From Oleispira antarctica RB-8 (GTDB taxonomy: Bacteria; Pseudomonadota; Gammaproteobacteria; Pseudomonadales; Oceanobacteraceae), in assembly GCA_000967895.1 (NCBI GenBank), contig FO203512.1, positions 2,565,350-2,629,349 on the forward strand: a DNA stretch of 64,000 nucleotides, written 5' to 3'. The notes under the pieces are model-generated. The model made no database searches and was not told the origin of the DNA. It saw only the letters and a program-made list of their open reading frames with translations. Shown piece after piece: positions 25,450-35,251 of the stretch. A program made the translations under genes and the position numbers. How positions within the stretch are numbered: the stretch's first letter is position 1; each line of letters begins with the position of its first letter.

Positions 25450-28400
25450 TAGAACAACCCCATTTGATTATTATCGGTTTTCATATCTGCTTTCTTGACT
25501 ATTTTTTCGTCTGATTTTCTATCTAATTTCTTATGGCTATCAGCCGCACGGGGTTGGCTTGAAGATTCATCCCCCAGCAACCAATTCCGCCACTTATCTA
25601 ATTGGGCTTTTTCTGGGCGAGTAAAAAACACGCCCTCGCCATCAGATTTTCCGTTCATGCCACGCAAGAAGAAATAATAGACTCCACCAAAATGCGTTTC
25701 ATAATCATAATCAGGGATACGACGACTCAGATATTGGTCAACCGCAATACTGTAAATCCAATACTGTAAATCGTATTGATGATGCTCCATCGCATCGATT
25801 AACGCCGCTGGTTGATAATCACTGATCTGATCACCGAGATAATTCGATTTATAATCCGCCACATAATACCGTCCGTCATGACGGAATATTAAATCGATAA
25901 ACCCTTTCAGCTGGCCTCGCATAGGTTCAAAAGCTAAGCGACGTCCGTCTAATAACGGCATAACACCTGAAGCACGAATCTCGGTCATTGGCAGATAGAA
26001 TTCCATTTCAACCAGGCGATTACTCTCACTAATATCTGCTAAACAACATTGAGCGTCTACTAAGGGCTGATCTACAACCTGTCGCATCCAATCCTTCAAC
26101 ATGGCCGAAAAATCTTCATCAATGCCATAGAACTTTAATTGGTTGCCAATCTGTTCTTCTAACTGCTCACCATCAACAAAATCCCAATTTTCCAGAATAC
26201 CGTGCAAACAGGTTCCTGGGGTTGCGCCTTTGGGGAAATCAAACGGCGTTAGCTTTTTTTCTAGCTCTGCTTCGCCTTCTAACTCTAAGCTTTCTAAAGC
26301 TTCAGCCTCTTCAGTATTATAATTTTGATAGTCAGAGTTATCTTCTGTATTCAGAGCCGATGTTAAAATTTCAGCTTCGCTATCAAATTGACTGCCCGAA
26401 TCGAGCACAATATCGCTGCTATGACTGCTATCGATATGAGTTTGAACATGTTCAGCATCGGCTTTGTTATCTAACTGGGCCAGCTGGCTATAACTGGTTA
26501 AGCGCCAATTATCCCAAACTTTGCCGTTAAATTTAGCTAAGGTTAAGGGTGCTGTATCGCCGGCAACCTCTTTTTCGATAGCCGTAATACTCTCCATTTC
26601 AGCTAACCAATCAGAGTAATAATTCAGCGATAACTTGCCTTCATCAATCACCTCACTAAAGCGCTCTCTTAAACCATCGATGCTGACCGACTCTTGCTCT
26701 AGTAAATAACCAATAGCCGAATTCATCAGTAAGCCTTTAGGCCCAGCCTTCAAATGCTTCACAACATTCTCAAGCTGAACAAAACACGCTTGCTCAGCAC
26801 GGGTTAATGCCACATACAATAATCGCATGGCTTCAGCACGTACTTCTGCCACATGCTTTTTCTTCGCCTCTGAATCCGCTTTGGTATTGATGGTTAAGAC
26901 TGATTTAGTCCCTGATTCGCCCTCTTGTTTTTCCGTATGATAAACCGCATCGAATCTCACCGCATTGTTATCTTCATCCCAACAGAAGGGTAAAAATACC
27001 ACCGGATACTGCAAACCTTTGCTCTTGTGAATGGTAACAATCTGCACCAAGTTCGCGTCACTTTCTAAACGAATTTGTTGCTCTTCTGATTGATTCAATA
27101 AGGCATTTTGACAACGCTCAGAATACCAACGTAATAAGGTTAATAACCCCTTACCGTCGGTATTATAAAAACCCGATTGAATACCCAATTCACGACTCGC
27201 CTGCTGCAGGACTTCACCCAAGTGTAAAAAGTTGGTGAGCTTACGCTCGCCATCAGCTTGCTTACGCAATCGAACAGCCAGAGGATCGGCATCAACTTCA
27301 TTAGTATTATTGTCACCACCTGGCTTCATTTCTAACCAAGACATGATAAAGGCCATAACCCCACGCTGATTAAATCGTTCACGCAATTGATATAACTGGG
27401 CCAGCTCAGTTTCCCAGCGCGCTTCATCATCCAATAACGAGGCTAAATAATGCGCGTCATAATCTAAGCTCTCACACGCTAGAGCATTACGTAGAAGGCG
27501 CTCGTTTTGAGGCTCGGCAATGGCATTTAACCAGCGTAATAAATCTCGCGCTTCAGTTGAATTTAAAACGCTATCGCGAGATAAAAATACGCTATTAATC
27601 CCTAACTGCTTTAAATTATCTTTTACCAGCTTGGCTTGCTTTCGGTTATGTACCAGAACAGCAATATCACCGGAGTTAATAGCTTTAGAGCTTTCTTCTG
27701 AGTTAAGACAGCCTTTTAGTAATAACTGCTGGATACTCTTAGCGCACATTTCAGCGGCATTATAGCGACCATGATCACGATTAGTGCCTTCTGAATTTAA
27801 TAATAAGTGCAGCGGAGCGCATTTCTTTAACCCACGATAATGAAAGAAACCTTTATCAGATTTACCCGACGCTAATACTGACTGAAACTCAATTTTCCCC
27901 GGCAATACAAAAGGTTCATTATGGCGCGCAAACAGCTCATTGGTAGCGGATACTAGATCAGTATGGCTACGCCAGTTTTTGTTTAACGTAAAACGACGGT
28001 CTTCACCTAATGACTGCCCCGCTTGCAGATACGTAAAAATATCAGCACCGCGAAAACTGTAAATCGCCTGCTTAGGATCGCCAATCATATACAGACCTGA
28101 GCTGTCTTCTTGGCTGTATACCTGATTAAAAATTTCATACTGCAAGCTGTCGGTATCTTGAAACTCATCAATCATAGCAAAAGGATATTGCTGGCGAATA
28201 TGTTCAGCCAGCGCTTCACCATGAGAACCGCGTAAAGCATTCGCTAACAAGCGTAATAAATCATCAGGATTCATTAAATTCGCTTGTTCCATCGAGGCCC
28301 AAAACTTAGCTTTTACCTGCGCCAACATGTGATGAGGCAATACCGCCGTCATTTGTTCACAGTCACTGGCGAGCTGATCAATCAAGCGAAATGCTTGATG

Positions 28401-29354
28401 CTCTGGCGCCTCGCCTTTTTTAGTTTTAATAAATAGGTTTTCTTGACCAAGCTCTAATACATCTTTCGGGACTTTGCCGACAAAGCAAGGACCGGTAGAA
28501 GTCGCCGCAGAAGAAAAGAAGGCTTTAGCCGCCGCAATACGTTTAGGTCGCGTAGACTTAGAGAAGCTACGTTTATCAACACCTGAATTCTCAATCAAAT
28601 CATTCAGATCTTGCGCGGTTAATTCTTGCCAAACGTGCACGGCCGCGTCATAACTTGATTTAGCCTTTAACCATGCCCCCGAGAAGTCTAAATTCGATTT
28701 GGCTTTGGGTAATAATTCTATATCTTCTTGCTGCAACCAACCTCGTACTTTCCAGAATACATCTTCTGGACTGGAGACTTGCCCGAGCAAGGCCGTTAGC
28801 TGCTCTTGATCCATGGGATAGGCAAGCTCACGCCAATAATCTTGCGCAGCACGGCGTAAATATTCTTGTGCATCTAAAATCATTTCAGATTCAAAACCCA
28901 CACCACTGTCAAAGGCGAATTGTTTTAATATGCGTTGGCAGAATCCATGAATGGTAAAAACAGACGATTCATCCATTTGCGATAAGTTAGCTTGTAACCA
29001 GTCGGTGAGAGACAGTTTATCTTGTTGCTCTTCACTGTAGAAATTAGCTTGGGTGCGAAGGATTAAGGCTTTTACTTCATCATCAACGGCACTTTTTGGA
29101 TTTTGAACAAGACGCAATACATCTTCATACAGCTCTCGTATACGATCACGAATACGGCCACGTAATTCTTCCGTCGCAGCTCGTGTAAAGGTAACCACAA
29201 GAATACGATCGACAGACTTCAAACCTAAAGAGTGATCACCTAATAAAACACGAAGATACAAGTTGGCAATGGTATAGGTTTTGCCCGTACCGGCACTGGC
29301 TTCAATTAGACTTTTTCCCAGCAGAGGAAAACTATCAGCTTGTAATATTTTCAT
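25449..29354 (-). CDS. recB: Exodeoxyribonuclease V beta subunit RecB
   Basis: The 1301-residue UvrD-like 3'-5' helicase plus nuclease subunit of RecBCD. Walker A is in the opening SLIEASAGTGKTYTIANLYLR; DEFQDTD, GDPKQAIYSFRGAD, TIHKSKGLQYP and LYVALTRAEQ follow in order. The C-terminal nuclease domain is intact: GFIDLIFRHDGRYYVADYKSN, with the catalytic D-Y-K near residue 1167. A long acidic linker (around residues 960-1035) joins helicase and nuclease parts. The extreme C-terminus reads NNQMGLF, resembling a sliding-clamp-binding pentapeptide (see findings). It overlaps recC upstream and recD downstream by one base each. Confidence 0.97.
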   Translation of the reverse strand: MKILQADSFPLLGKSLIEASAGTGKTYTIANLYLRVLLGDHSLGLKSVDRILVVTFTRAATEELRGRIRDRIRELYEDVLRLVQNPKSAVDDEVKALILRTQANFYSEEQQDKLSLTDWLQANLSQMDESSVFTIHGFCQRILKQFAFDSGVGFESEMILDAQEYLRRAAQDYWRELAYPMDQEQLTALLGQVSSPEDVFWKVRGWLQQEDIELLPKAKSNLDFSGAWLKAKSSYDAAVHVWQELTAQDLNDLIENSGVDKRSFSKSTRPKRIAAAKAFFSSAATSTGPCFVGKVPKDVLELGQENLFIKTKKGEAPEHQAFRLIDQLASDCEQMTAVLPHHMLAQVKAKFWASMEQANLMNPDDLLRLLANALRGSHGEALAEHIRQQYPFAMIDEFQDTDSLQYEIFNQVYSQEDSSGLYMIGDPKQAIYSFRGADIFTYLQAGQSLGEDRRFTLNKNWRSHTDLVSATNELFARHNEPFVLPGKIEFQSVLASGKSDKGFFHYRGLKKCAPLHLLLNSEGTNRDHGRYNAAEMCAKSIQQLLLKGCLNSEESSKAINSGDIAVLVHNRKQAKLVKDNLKQLGINSVFLSRDSVLNSTEARDLLRWLNAIAEPQNERLLRNALACESLDYDAHYLASLLDDEARWETELAQLYQLRERFNQRGVMAFIMSWLEMKPGGDNNTNEVDADPLAVRLRKQADGERKLTNFLHLGEVLQQASRELGIQSGFYNTDGKGLLTLLRWYSERCQNALLNQSEEQQIRLESDANLVQIVTIHKSKGLQYPVVFLPFCWDEDNNAVRFDAVYHTEKQEGESGTKSVLTINTKADSEAKKKHVAEVRAEAMRLLYVALTRAEQACFVQLENVVKHLKAGPKGLLMNSAIGYLLEQESVSIDGLRERFSEVIDEGKLSLNYYSDWLAEMESITAIEKEVAGDTAPLTLAKFNGKVWDNWRLTSYSQLAQLDNKADAEHVQTHIDSSHSSDIVLDSGSQFDSEAEILTSALNTEDNSDYQNYNTEEAEALESLELEGEAELEKKLTPFDFPKGATPGTCLHGILENWDFVDGEQLEEQIGNQLKFYGIDEDFSAMLKDWMRQVVDQPLVDAQCCLADISESNRLVEMEFYLPMTEIRASGVMPLLDGRRLAFEPMRGQLKGFIDLIFRHDGRYYVADYKSNYLGDQISDYQPAALIDAMEHHQYDLQYWIYSIAVDQYLSRRIPDYDYETHFGGVYYFFLRGMNGKSDGEGVFFTRPEKAQLDKWRNWLLGDESSSQPRAADSHKKLDRKSDEKIVKKADMKTDNNQMGLF

Positions 29355-32300
29355 TATTCGCTCTCCTTGCTCTTTTCACTGTTATCAGCAGCATCGTCTT
29401 CTTCACTGACTCTATGTTCCAGTAAGGGTGCTAACAAACTGTGCCACAAACTTTCTTGGGCAGATAAGAATCCGACATAATCTTCTTCTATGATTTGAGC
29501 GAAGCAGCGCTGTACAAACTCATCATTCAGTTCACTGAATTCACTGTCTAAGGCTTTATCTAACATGCCTGCTTGTTTTTCTGAGTCAGTGGTTAGATAA
29601 CTAAAAGCCAACTGCAAGAAAAAAGGTTGTGGCATGCGATAGCATTGATTCATAAACTCAATGAGGGCGAGTAAGTAGTTCTGAGCCATTTCAGTATTAA
29701 CGGCAGTGAATTCACATCGATCAATCTCACCTTCTTTATTAATGCCTAAACCAATACTGTTACCCATTGAGATGCCAGTAGCACAAGCAAACAAATGCTC
29801 TAACCAAAGATTAATAATTTGCTTTGCCTTAAAACTGCCACTGCGAAAATGGAAAACCTGCTGCATGCCATTTTCATTACCGCCCTCATGATTAATTAAA
29901 TGCTCTAACTGACCACTCAACTGATATTCTTCAATAGTTAAACTATCGCTTTGAGGTGGCATTTTGCCAATGTCTGGCAGAGTATTTCCCACCTGCTCAA
30001 TCAAGGGCGCTATTTTATCTTCACTTTGAGTTAACACATACTCGGCAAAGCCTGCCGCAGGTAAGTTACCCAAAGATTTCTGCCGTTGTTTAAAGACCTC
30101 TTCTCGCCCTTCTAAATGCGTTGTTAATAACGCTTCATTCAATAAATACGTTTGTAAACTATCAAGTGCAAAAGGCTCATCAACTTCGGTTTCGTCCCAA
30201 TACTGGGTAAGATTTACTTTCAATCGACGCTGCATAAAGAACTTACTGGGATTAATCAAGCATTGCTTAATATCATCTAATTCAGGATAAAGTCGAATGC
30301 TATCATCTCTATCATCAAACAAAGGCTCTGTCACAAAAGCGGCAAGCTTAGAAGATTGAGGATTGGCTAAAGACACATTATTCGCTAACTCATTACTGGT
30401 AATAGCAACCTGCTGCCAGAGTTTTTGATAACTTAATGCCTGGGGCTTTGAATTTTTTTCAGCCGATATGGAGTCATTTTTATGAGCCGTAAAATATTGT
30501 GTATTAAAAGGCTGTAATAACTGTTCTTTAATTAAATGTCCGCGCAAGCGCTTTTCACTTTCTTTATGCGGCAAAGATTCATCACCATCGATGACATAAC
30601 CATTGGCAACATAATCGATCAGCTCACTGACTAATACGCACGGTTGCAGTTCATTATTCTCGCGGCTATCGCGGCCACGGTAACTGATATACAGTTTATG
30701 CTGCGCAGCAATCACCGCTTCTAAAAATAAATAACGGTCGTCTTCTCGACGAGAACGATCGCCACGGCGATAAGCCCCTTGCGCCATTAAATCAAAACCT
30801 TGCGGTGGCACCCGTCTAGGATAATCTTCGTCGTTCATTCCGAGCATACAAACAATCTTAAAAGGAATGCTACGCATCGGCATTAACGTACAGAAATTCA
30901 CCGGACCTGCTAAGAATCGCTGCCAACCTACTTGCTTGGTTAAACACCCTGTTAGATATTGCAGAATCACGCCATGACTCAAACCTTCATCAAACGCCGC
31001 CAGTTCTAACTCTTGCTGCCAACGTTGGATTTGGTCGCGTATTTTTTGTAATACGAGCTGATCGTTTAAACCCTTATCATCTTGAGCTTGCTGCGGATAA
31101 AAATCACTAATTAAGCGTAATAACACATCTTGCCACTGCTCATGGCTTAAGAAATTCTCTGCCGATTTTTGTTGATGTAATATTTGATACCAGTGACTCA
31201 GCTGATCAACGAATGCCATCAGTTTGCCCAACAACTCTCCTTGGCTGCCCATAACGCCAGATACTGGCCAGTATTGGTCTAGTGCATGGGCATTGTCTGG
31301 CATCACCAGCCCTAACAATAACTGCTGCAAACCCTTGAACCAACTGTTGTCATCCCAACTCGGCAAACCTAAATCACTGCGATGAGATTCATCAAGACCC
31401 CAACGAATATTCGCTGAACTGAGCCAATGTTTTATTTGTTCTAAATCTTTTAATTCTATTTCGAATTTTTGCGCAATGGCAGGTACTTCTAAAAACTCAA
31501 TCACATCGGTAATCGTTAAACGACTGCTCGGCAGCTGTAATAAACGCAAAAACGAATCAATGATTAAGTTTTCTTTATTCAATGCTTGGTCGGCAATGGC
31601 CCAAGGAATGCGTAATTCATCAGAGGCGCTGCCAAATACCGCTTCAATATACGGCGCATAAATATCAATGTCTGGCACCATCACCAAAATATCACGGGGC
31701 TTTAGAGCATCCCCTGTGTTATTGGCGGCGGCATCTTGATCAAACCAACTCAACATCTGATCGAACAGCGTTTGTACTTCCCGCAGCGGTGAGTGGGCAC
31801 TGACAAACTGAATACTCTGATCATTTTTAGCGATGGCTAACTTAGCATGGCTATTTTTTAAGGCTGTTATGCCAAACGCAGCTTCACTGCGGTTTTTCAA
31901 TTCTAAAAAATCGAGCTGGATATTTTTCAACAAGTTATTCGCAGACCCTTGCTCATCTTGCGCAATATCAACAAAGGCTTCGATGTCTTGAAAGTATTTT
32001 TCACGCCCGCCTTCATTTGCGGCTTCATGTGTGAGCGTCACAAAGTCTCGACCTAAGCGTCCCCAAGAGGCTAATAATGGATTACCCACGGTAAAATAAT
32101 TCGCTAAACTGGCGTCTTTTTGCAGTAATTTAGCCCGCGTTTTTTCATTAACAATATCGCCCCAATAGTTACGGCAAGGATTTAATAAAAAGAAGTGCAC
32201 ATCAACATGTTCACTGAGGGCATTCAAAACTTGCCAATAGGTTCCTGGAAGTGCCGCGATACCGAAGACAAATATTCGTGCAGGTTGCTCTGCTGAGCTG

Positions 32301-33010
32301 GTCGGTAATAAATTCTTAAGGCCGTCTTTGCCTGCGCGCATAATGTCGACTAACTGATCGGTTAAACGTGCACGGTGAAACAAGCTATGACCCAGTTGTT
32401 CACTGTCAGCAACCAAGCGCCGCCATAATTCAGGCTGCCAAGGTTGGTTGCTAATATCACCGCCTTCAATTTCATCTTTACCGGCTTCCCACGCTAATAA
32501 CCAATCAGGGCGATAGACTAAATATTGATCAAAGGTATCGGCAATTTTTTCAGCAAGAGCAAAGACTTTTTGCTGGTTAATTTTCGGACGGGTTTTATTA
32601 GATTCTTCGTCGCTTTGCGCTTCTTCACTTTCTTTGCCGCCACTCTTATTATCATCTAGATAGTGAGCAATGGGGGCAAACAGCTCTTCATTCTCTTTCT
32701 CATTAATTAAGGTCGGCAATAAACGCATCAACTTCCACGTCATCGACTCTTTTTCGAAATGTGAACGCTCAGGCAAATCAGGCTTTACCGAGTTGTATAC
32801 TTTCCATACAAAACTCGAGGGTAGAGGAAATTCAATGTTCGCAGCAATACCCAATGACTCAGCGACTTGCAGCTTTAACCAATGCGCCATGCCTTGGCTT
32901 TGCACCAAGATTTGTTCTGCAATAAAAGGATCACTATCCCCTTGCCTCATTTGGTGAACAAGAAGCTCTTTTAATACATCAAGATCATTGGAGTGATAGA
33001 GTCTGAACAT
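29354..33010 (-). CDS. recC: Exodeoxyribonuclease V gamma subunit RecC
   Basis: The 1218-residue RecC subunit, an inactivated helicase/nuclease fold that holds RecB and RecD together, splits the strands and reads Chi. The N-terminus MFRLYHSNDLDVLKELLV is typical, and QSQGMAHWLKLQVAESLGIAANIEFPLPSSFVW is the strongly conserved first block. Later come LMVPDIDIYAPYIEAVF and the CMLGMNDEDYPRRVPPQGFDLM region. The E. coli protein is 1122 residues; extra length lies in an acidic, Ser/Glu-rich insertion (about residues 115-140) and a charged C-terminal tail. It is the first gene of a recC-recB-recD unit with 1-base overlaps. No LexA-like box was seen upstream. Confidence 0.95.
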   Translation of the reverse strand: MFRLYHSNDLDVLKELLVHQMRQGDSDPFIAEQILVQSQGMAHWLKLQVAESLGIAANIEFPLPSSFVWKVYNSVKPDLPERSHFEKESMTWKLMRLLPTLINEKENEELFAPIAHYLDDNKSGGKESEEAQSDEESNKTRPKINQQKVFALAEKIADTFDQYLVYRPDWLLAWEAGKDEIEGGDISNQPWQPELWRRLVADSEQLGHSLFHRARLTDQLVDIMRAGKDGLKNLLPTSSAEQPARIFVFGIAALPGTYWQVLNALSEHVDVHFFLLNPCRNYWGDIVNEKTRAKLLQKDASLANYFTVGNPLLASWGRLGRDFVTLTHEAANEGGREKYFQDIEAFVDIAQDEQGSANNLLKNIQLDFLELKNRSEAAFGITALKNSHAKLAIAKNDQSIQFVSAHSPLREVQTLFDQMLSWFDQDAAANNTGDALKPRDILVMVPDIDIYAPYIEAVFGSASDELRIPWAIADQALNKENLIIDSFLRLLQLPSSRLTITDVIEFLEVPAIAQKFEIELKDLEQIKHWLSSANIRWGLDESHRSDLGLPSWDDNSWFKGLQQLLLGLVMPDNAHALDQYWPVSGVMGSQGELLGKLMAFVDQLSHWYQILHQQKSAENFLSHEQWQDVLLRLISDFYPQQAQDDKGLNDQLVLQKIRDQIQRWQQELELAAFDEGLSHGVILQYLTGCLTKQVGWQRFLAGPVNFCTLMPMRSIPFKIVCMLGMNDEDYPRRVPPQGFDLMAQGAYRRGDRSRREDDRYLFLEAVIAAQHKLYISYRGRDSRENNELQPCVLVSELIDYVANGYVIDGDESLPHKESEKRLRGHLIKEQLLQPFNTQYFTAHKNDSISAEKNSKPQALSYQKLWQQVAITSNELANNVSLANPQSSKLAAFVTEPLFDDRDDSIRLYPELDDIKQCLINPSKFFMQRRLKVNLTQYWDETEVDEPFALDSLQTYLLNEALLTTHLEGREEVFKQRQKSLGNLPAAGFAEYVLTQSEDKIAPLIEQVGNTLPDIGKMPPQSDSLTIEEYQLSGQLEHLINHEGGNENGMQQVFHFRSGSFKAKQIINLWLEHLFACATGISMGNSIGLGINKEGEIDRCEFTAVNTEMAQNYLLALIEFMNQCYRMPQPFFLQLAFSYLTTDSEKQAGMLDKALDSEFSELNDEFVQRCFAQIIEEDYVGFLSAQESLWHSLLAPLLEHRVSEEDDAADNSEKSKESE

Positions 33011-33093
33011 CCGAGCGCCACGCTTTAATAAGTACGAATAACAAAAGATCTAATTTATCATTTATTAAGCACAGACGCATTTTTAACTGGCAC

Positions 33094-33125
33094 AAAAAAA
33101 CCCTAACGAATTGCTTCATTAGGGC
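33094..33125 (-). terminator. Intrinsic terminator downstream of phoD
   Basis: Read on the minus strand: GCCCTAA-T-GAA, loop, TTC-G-TTAGGG, then seven T. The stem is 9 pairs with one internal mismatch, about 30 bases after the phoD stop. Confidence 0.88.
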
Positions 33126-33152
33126 TTAATGAATTAATCGACACTAATCATA

Positions 33153-34994
33153 TCAGCTAACTTTAACTAATTTATCAGCCATCGTTGCTCCACTCGCAGC
33201 TACCTCAAAAGTTACAGTATCTACAGTAACATCCGCTGTGGATTGAATTGTACTTAGGAATTTCCATTCAGACGTTGCTTTCTCTGGTGTAAAAGTAACC
33301 AACATGAAACCACGACGACTAGCATCCATAAACTTAAGATCATCAACTAAAGATGTCACTACCCCTTCAAATGCAGATGCAGGGTTATTGTCATCGAATG
33401 TTAAGTATTCATCAAAGCCAGGAGATGATACAGAGGATGTAGCAAACTCTACGCCAGCACGAACATCTGATACGGTTATGCCATCGCTATTTAATGGTCG
33501 TAAATCACTTGCCCAAGCATTATGGGTATCACCTGCCAACACAACTAAATTCTTATTTCCATTAGCCGCTGCACCTAATAATCTTTCACGCTCGTAAGCA
33601 TAGCCATCCCAAGAATCTAGGTTGTAAGGTGCTACCGATGCAATTCGCTTTAAATCATCTTCTGTTGCAGGTCCGTCCATTGCTGGCGTATAACCCGCTT
33701 TAATCGTCGCTAACTCCGTTAGTTTCGTTTTAATACCATTTTGCAGCGCGGTAATCGTAGCTTCGGAATACTTTTCCTCGATTACAAACTGCAAAGTGCC
33801 CAAAGCAACCAATAGCTCTGATGGTACAAGAATTCTGCCCATCAATACTTGCTGGCCAAATACCTGCCAAGTAGCAGAGCTGTTTGTCATGTTACTCGTA
33901 ACAGCATTAAACTGCTGAGATCCTAAAAGGGTTCTATCTGTAGAGCCAATCTCTGCAATAAATGCGGCGGTATCACCTTCTAGTGCTTCAGGAAAATCAC
34001 CATTCAAATCGATAGGTTTGGTTCTGGCTATATGACGAGTATCCATCATTTGCAGGTTAACCAAATCTCCAATTTCGAACTGGCGATAGATATCACTTAA
34101 ATCATTACCAGAACGAATAGGCAACCATTCATGATAAGCCTGAAATGCTGCTGAGCGACGATCTGTAAATGCTCCCTCACCCTGGTCTTCATTGTGGTTC
34201 TGAGCACCATTCTTATAAGAATCATTGGCTAATTCATGATCATCCCATACACAGATAAACGGCTTCGCTTTATGAGCTGCCTGTAGCATAGAGTCTTGAC
34301 GATATTGAGCATAACGCTGGCGGTAATCCGCTAACGTCCATACTTCTTTGGCTGGGCTATGATTACGACCCTGATCAATTGTATTGGCTGTTGTGCCATA
34401 TTCACCGACGGCGTATTCATAAATGTAATCACCTAAGTGCAAGACAATATCAGCAGATGATTTAGCAATCTCATTATATACATTGAAATAACCGGCGGGA
34501 TAATTAGCACAAGAACACACGGCTAACGTAATAGAGCTAACATTACCTTCAGGCAATGTTTTAGTCGTTCCCACAATTGAAGGGGCTGCGTTGGCATTAG
34601 TAAATTGATAATAGTAGGTTGTGCCTGCTAATAACTCGGTTACATCAACCTTAACCGTGAAATCTTTAGCCGAGTTCGTTGTAATAGTGCCGCTTTTTAA
34701 CGGATTAGACATGTCAGATGTTGTCGAGACCGCCCAATCTACGTCTACATCACTTGCCGATGAAGTATTTTCAGGAGTAATACGTGTCCAAATGATTACT
34801 CGATCGGCCAATGGATCACCACTAGCTACACCATGGGCAAAGACTAAAGCCTCTGATTTTTTATTATTATCATTATCACTGTCATTATCATCAGCGCCAC
34901 AACCTGTCATCGTCATAGGAACGGCAACTGCACCAGCGCCAGCCGCAGCAGTCTTAATAAAAGAGCGGCGGGTTAAATCAGTTTTAATTGTCAT
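33153..34994 (-). CDS. phoD: PhoD-family alkaline phosphatase/phosphodiesterase, Tat-exported
   Basis: A 613-residue extracytoplasmic phosphatase. The N-terminus carries a Tat signal (TRRSFIK, then an Ala/Gly-rich hydrophobic stretch) ending in a cysteine, MTMTGC, that may be lipidated. A Gly/Asp/Asn-rich linker follows. The PhoD N-terminal domain (FAHGVASGDPLADRVIIWTRI) precedes the metallophosphatase core: HLGDYIYEY, WDDHELAND and GDTHNAWASDL supply the metal ligands. Family members use Fe3+/Ca2+ and release phosphate from mono- and diesters. I choose ATG 34994; the upstream frame to 35057 would place a hydrophobic stretch before the twin arginines. It adjoins a TonB system with Pho-box-like sites, consistent with phosphate starvation. 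Only isolated half-sites precede phoD itself. Confidence 0.92.
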   Translation of the reverse strand: MTIKTDLTRRSFIKTAAAGAGAVAVPMTMTGCGADDNDSDNDNNKKSEALVFAHGVASGDPLADRVIIWTRITPENTSSASDVDVDWAVSTTSDMSNPLKSGTITTNSAKDFTVKVDVTELLAGTTYYYQFTNANAAPSIVGTTKTLPEGNVSSITLAVCSCANYPAGYFNVYNEIAKSSADIVLHLGDYIYEYAVGEYGTTANTIDQGRNHSPAKEVWTLADYRQRYAQYRQDSMLQAAHKAKPFICVWDDHELANDSYKNGAQNHNEDQGEGAFTDRRSAAFQAYHEWLPIRSGNDLSDIYRQFEIGDLVNLQMMDTRHIARTKPIDLNGDFPEALEGDTAAFIAEIGSTDRTLLGSQQFNAVTSNMTNSSATWQVFGQQVLMGRILVPSELLVALGTLQFVIEEKYSEATITALQNGIKTKLTELATIKAGYTPAMDGPATEDDLKRIASVAPYNLDSWDGYAYERERLLGAAANGNKNLVVLAGDTHNAWASDLRPLNSDGITVSDVRAGVEFATSSVSSPGFDEYLTFDDNNPASAFEGVVTSLVDDLKFMDASRRGFMLVTFTPEKATSEWKFLSTIQSTADVTVDTVTFEVAASGATMADKLVKVS

Positions 34995-35177
34995 GTTTTT
35001 AAATCCAACGGTAATTATTATAATGTGGAGACTCGACCAATACTTTAGCTTGATCATAATTCTCTCACTACACTAGTTTTTACCGATTAAGTCCGCCCCT
35101 GACAAGCCCATTATGTAATGATTTGTTATTAGTTCACAGAAAATTCAATTAACACCGAATTTAACCTGTCATTACGC

Positions 35178-35212
35178 AAAAAAACCTATTTATTTTCACA
35201 AATAGGTTTTTT
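35178..35212 (-). terminator. Intrinsic terminator downstream of the TonB operon
   Basis: The perfect 13-bp arms AAAAAACCTATTT/AAATAGGTTTTTT (8-base loop) lie 40 bases beyond the stop of the TPR gene, with a further T-run on the minus strand. The symmetric A/T tails could also stop plus-strand transcripts. Confidence 0.88.
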
Positions 35213-35251
35213 ATTGAACAATAAAGCATCACATAAATTTCGATAAAATTT

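Noticed and set aside
33011-33060. LexA/SOS box upstream of recC
   Set aside because: No CTGT-N8-ACAG pattern was found.
34621-35076. 151-codon plus-strand frame antisense to the start of phoD
   Set aside because: It mirrors the phoD coding frame, has no ribosome site and no recognisable protein features; phoD has clear family motifs.
34995-35177. Possible Pho box upstream of phoD
   Set aside because: Only isolated CTGT/TTGTCA half-sites are present (for example near 35110 and 35140), not in 11-base tandem; not called.
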